A stretch of 64,000 nt of DNA from positions 221,302 to 285,301 of the forward strand of contig NZ_JAKRGH010000005.1 of the NCBI RefSeq assembly GCF_022347565.1, given 5' to 3'. The position numbers and the translations under genes are program-made. This document shows, one piece after another, positions 61,664 through 64,000 of the stretch; positions within the stretch are counted from its first letter, which is position 1; every line of letters begins with the position of its first letter. The stretch is from Vibrio sp. Of7-15 (lineage in GTDB: Bacteria; Pseudomonadota; Gammaproteobacteria; Enterobacterales; Vibrionaceae). The notes beneath the pieces are model-generated. The model had not been told where the DNA came from, made no database searches, and worked only from the letters and a program-made list of their open reading frames with translations.

Positions 61664-63760
61664 GTGGCTCGCAAGACACCTATCGAGCGCTACCGTAATA
61701 TCGGTATCTGTGCTCATGTTGATGCTGGTAAAACAACGACTACCGAACGCGTATTGTTCTACACTGGTCTATCTCACAAAATTGGTGAGGTACATGACGG
61801 TGCAGCAACAATGGACTGGATGGAGCAGGAGCAAGAGCGTGGTATCACTATCACCTCCGCAGCGACTACGACTTTCTGGCGCGGTATGGAAAGCCAATTC
61901 CAAGAACACCGTATCAACATCATTGATACCCCAGGACACGTTGACTTCACAATCGAAGTTGAACGTTCTTTGCGTGTTCTAGATGGAGCTGTAGTTGTTT
62001 TCTGTGGTTCTTCTGGTGTTGAACCTCAATCAGAAACTGTTTGGCGTCAAGCTGACAAGTATGAAGTTCCTCGCATGGTATTCGTTAATAAAATGGACCG
62101 TGCTGGCGCAAACTTCCTACGTGTTGTTGATCAAATCAAAAATCGTCTAGGCGCAACTCCGGTTCCTATTCAGCTCAACATTGGTGCTGAAGAAGATTTC
62201 CAAGGTGTTGTTGACCTAATTAAAATGAAGTCGATTAACTGGAATGATGCTGACATGGGTACCACGTTTACCTATGAAGATATTCCATCAGATATGGTTG
62301 AGCTTGCTGATGAATGGCGTCAAAACCTAGTCGAAACTGCAGCAGAAGCCTCTGAAGAGCTGATGGAAAAATACCTTGAAGAAGGTGATTTATCAGAAGC
62401 TGAAATCAAAGAAGCCCTGCGTACTCGTACTATTAACAACGAGATTGTATTAGCGACTTGTGGTTCTGCCTTTAAAAACAAAGGTGTTCAAGCAGTACTT
62501 GATGCAGTTGTTGAATTCTTACCAGCTCCGACAGATGTACCAGCAATTACTGGTACTGATGAAGACGAGAACGAGATTGAACGTAAATCAGATGATAACG
62601 AACCATTTTCGGCTTTAGCATTTAAAATTGCTACAGACCCGTTCGTTGGTAACCTGACTTTCATGCGTGTTTATTCTGGTGTTGTAAACTCAGGCGACTC
62701 TGTGTACAACTCAGTAAAAATGAAGCGTGAGCGTTTCGGTCGTATCGTACAGATGCATGCAAACAAACGTGAAGAGATCAAAGAGATCCGCGCGGGTGAT
62801 ATTGCAGCAGCTATCGGCCTTAAAGATGTGACTACTGGTGATACTTTATGTGATCCGAACTCAAAAGTAGTTCTAGAGCGCATGGAGTTTCCTGAGCCAG
62901 TAATCCAAATCGCGGTTGAACCTAGGTCAAAAGCTGACCAAGAGAAAATGGGCGTTGCACTAGGTAAACTAGCTGCAGAAGATCCTTCTTTCCGGGTTGA
63001 AACTGACGAAGAATCTGGTCAGACGTTGATTTCTGGGATGGGTGAACTTCACTTAGATATCATCGTTGACCGTATGCGTCGTGAATTCAACGTAGAATGT
63101 AACGTTGGTAAACCTCAAGTTGCTTACCGTGAAACAATTCGTGGTAAAACTGAAGTTGAAGGCAAGTTCGTTCGTCAGTCAGGTGGTCGTGGTCAATACG
63201 GTCATGTATGGCTGAAAATTGAACCTTCTGAACCAGATGAAGGTTTCGTTTTCGTTGATGAAATCGTTGGCGGTGCTGTACCTCGTGAATACATTGGTGC
63301 GGTAGCGAAAGGCATCGAAGAACAAATGACTAACGGTGTTCTAGCTGGTTACCCAGTTCTAGACGTTAAAGCAACGTTATTTGATGGTTCTTACCATGAT
63401 GTTGACTCCAACGAAATGGCGTTTAAAATCGCTGGTTCAATGGCTTTCAAGAAAGGTGCACTTGAAGCGCAACCTGTTATTCTTGAGCCAATGATGAAAG
63501 TTGAAGTAACAACACCAGAAGAGTGGATGGGTGATGTTGTTGGTGACCTTAACCGTCGCCGTGGCATGATCGAAGGAATGGATGAAGGGCCAGCAGGCCT
63601 TAAAATAATTCGTTCTCAAGTACCACTTGCTGAGATGTTTGGCTACGCAACTGATTTGCGTTCTGCTACTCAAGGCCGTGCTTCTTACTCAATGGAATTT
63701 AGCCAATATGCTGATATTCCAAAGAACATCGCTGATGGTATAATTGCAGAGCGTACATAG
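61664..63760 (+). CDS. fusA: Elongation factor G
   Basis: 698 aa translational GTPase catalysing translocation and, with RRF, ribosome recycling. GTG start with SD AGAGGA. G1 [14 protein letters not shown]2/G3 TITSAATT and [10 protein letters not shown]4 NKMDRAG are intact. Domain IV and the C-terminus are complete. An out-of-frame ORF covering the rpsG-fusA junction is a shadow. Confidence 0.98.
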   Translation: MARKTPIERYRNIGICAHVDAGKTTTTERVLFYTGLSHKIGEVHDGAATMDWMEQEQERGITITSAATTTFWRGMESQFQEHRINIIDTPGHVDFTIEVERSLRVLDGAVVVFCGSSGVEPQSETVWRQADKYEVPRMVFVNKMDRAGANFLRVVDQIKNRLGATPVPIQLNIGAEEDFQGVVDLIKMKSINWNDADMGTTFTYEDIPSDMVELADEWRQNLVETAAEASEELMEKYLEEGDLSEAEIKEALRTRTINNEIVLATCGSAFKNKGVQAVLDAVVEFLPAPTDVPAITGTDEDENEIERKSDDNEPFSALAFKIATDPFVGNLTFMRVYSGVVNSGDSVYNSVKMKRERFGRIVQMHANKREEIKEIRAGDIAAAIGLKDVTTGDTLCDPNSKVVLERMEFPEPVIQIAVEPRSKADQEKMGVALGKLAAEDPSFRVETDEESGQTLISGMGELHLDIIVDRMRREFNVECNVGKPQVAYRETIRGKTEVEGKFVRQSGGRGQYGHVWLKIEPSEPDEGFVFVDEIVGGAVPREYIGAVAKGIEEQMTNGVLAGYPVLDVKATLFDGSYHDVDSNEMAFKIAGSMAFKKGALEAQPVILEPMMKVEVTTPEEWMGDVVGDLNRRRGMIEGMDEGPAGLKIIRSQVPLAEMFGYATDLRSATQGRASYSMEFSQYADIPKNIADGIIAERT

Positions 63761-63772
63761 CTTGTTATTTTG

Positions 63773-63803
63773 AGCGTTAATCATTACATTAACGCTTTAT
63801 TTT
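63773..63803 (+). terminator. Terminator-like hairpin between fusA and tuf
   Basis: AGCGTTAAT (63773-63781), CATTAC loop, ATTAACGCT (63788-63796), then TTATTTT. The 9-bp stem and T-rich tail look like an attenuator. tuf may be partly uncoupled from fusA or have an extra promoter. Confidence 0.6.
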
Positions 63804-63865
63804 AAAAGACTTCTGATACGTCCATACGACGGTAGGGCGTCTCTTAACTAGGAAGGAACACGATC

Positions 63866-64000
63866 GTGTCTAAAGAAAAATTTGAACGTACGAAACCGCA
63901 TGTAAACGTTGGTACTATCGGCCACGTTGACCACGGTAAAACAACTCTAACTGCTGCAATCTGTACTACTTTATCTAAAGTATACGGTGGTGAAGCTAAA
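63866..64000 (+). CDS. tuf: Elongation factor Tu (5' end only)
   Basis: 45 codons run off the window end. GTG start at 63866 with [28 protein letters not shown] and GHVDHGKTT (G1) are diagnostic. EF-Tu delivers aminoacyl-tRNA. Truncated only by the window. Confidence 0.97.
   Translation, partial: MSKEKFERTKPHVNVGTIGHVDHGKTTLTAAICTTLSKVYGGEAK

Noticed and set aside
61497..61982. 161-aa plus-strand ORF spanning the end of rpsG and start of fusA
   Set aside because: Out of frame with two certain genes; no family features.

Overview
The window is a contiguous piece of a Vibrionaceae chromosome, most likely a Vibrio. AphA, the Vibrio low-cell-density quorum-sensing regulator, lies next to ppc and an argE/argCBGH cluster. 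ArgH carries the fused N-acetylglutamate synthase domain known from Vibrio and Moritella, and pilMNOPQ, aroKB, damX, dam, rpe, gph and trpS follow in the usual gamma-proteobacterial order. The species cannot be named from this stretch. I see no insertion sequences, prophage genes, CRISPR arrays, tRNAs or rRNAs. It is housekeeping chromosome with some accessory functions.

Layout. 0-10.4 kb: aphA and ppc (minus strand), then arginine biosynthesis, with argE divergent from argC-argB-argG-argH(A). 10.4-16 kb: a secreted alkaline phosphatase, a small membrane protein, and a peroxide-defence group (lipoamide-dehydrogenase-like flavoprotein, peroxiredoxin-glutaredoxin hybrid, divergent oxyR with a clear OxyR site). 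16-30.4 kb: mrcA divergent from pilMNOPQ, then aroK-aroB-damX-dam, a DUF2970 gene, rpe, gph and trpS. 30.4-36.9 kb: two tandem, paralogous secreted nucleases with related promoters but different C-termini. 37-42.5 kb: pabA, then argD-astA-astD and a DUF1338 gene (arginine catabolism). 42.8-51.8 kb: crp divergent from a YhfA/OsmC gene, prkB, yheU, a predicted outer-membrane protein, yheT, a MocR regulator divergent from a LysE exporter, a TIGR02444 gene and the ABC-F gene yheS. 52-60.5 kb: kefG-kefB-yheV, slyD, an isoaspartyl peptidase, slyX with a WD40 lipoprotein, fkpA, and yheO-tusDCB. 60.6-64 kb: the str operon rpsL-rpsG-fusA-tuf, with tuf cut by the window end.

Most notable signal. Between argE and argC there is an untracked 17-codon ORF (5240-5293) with its own Shine-Dalgarno, encoding MNQAKHIALYSLRRRRI: four consecutive arginine codons just before the stop. 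Its 5' part can form a perfect 10-bp stem with the sequence at and after its stop, and further mutually exclusive hairpins lie between it and argC. It looks like an arginine-sensing leader peptide controlling argCBGH(A), in addition to ArgR. I know of no description of such a leader for this operon.

Other connections. The aphA leader holds two copies of a CACCTAGCAT element matching the conserved Qrr small-RNA core as I remember it. phoA and both nucleases share a promoter element that fits phosphate-starvation (PhoB) control. argD probably serves both arginine synthesis and the AST degradation pathway.
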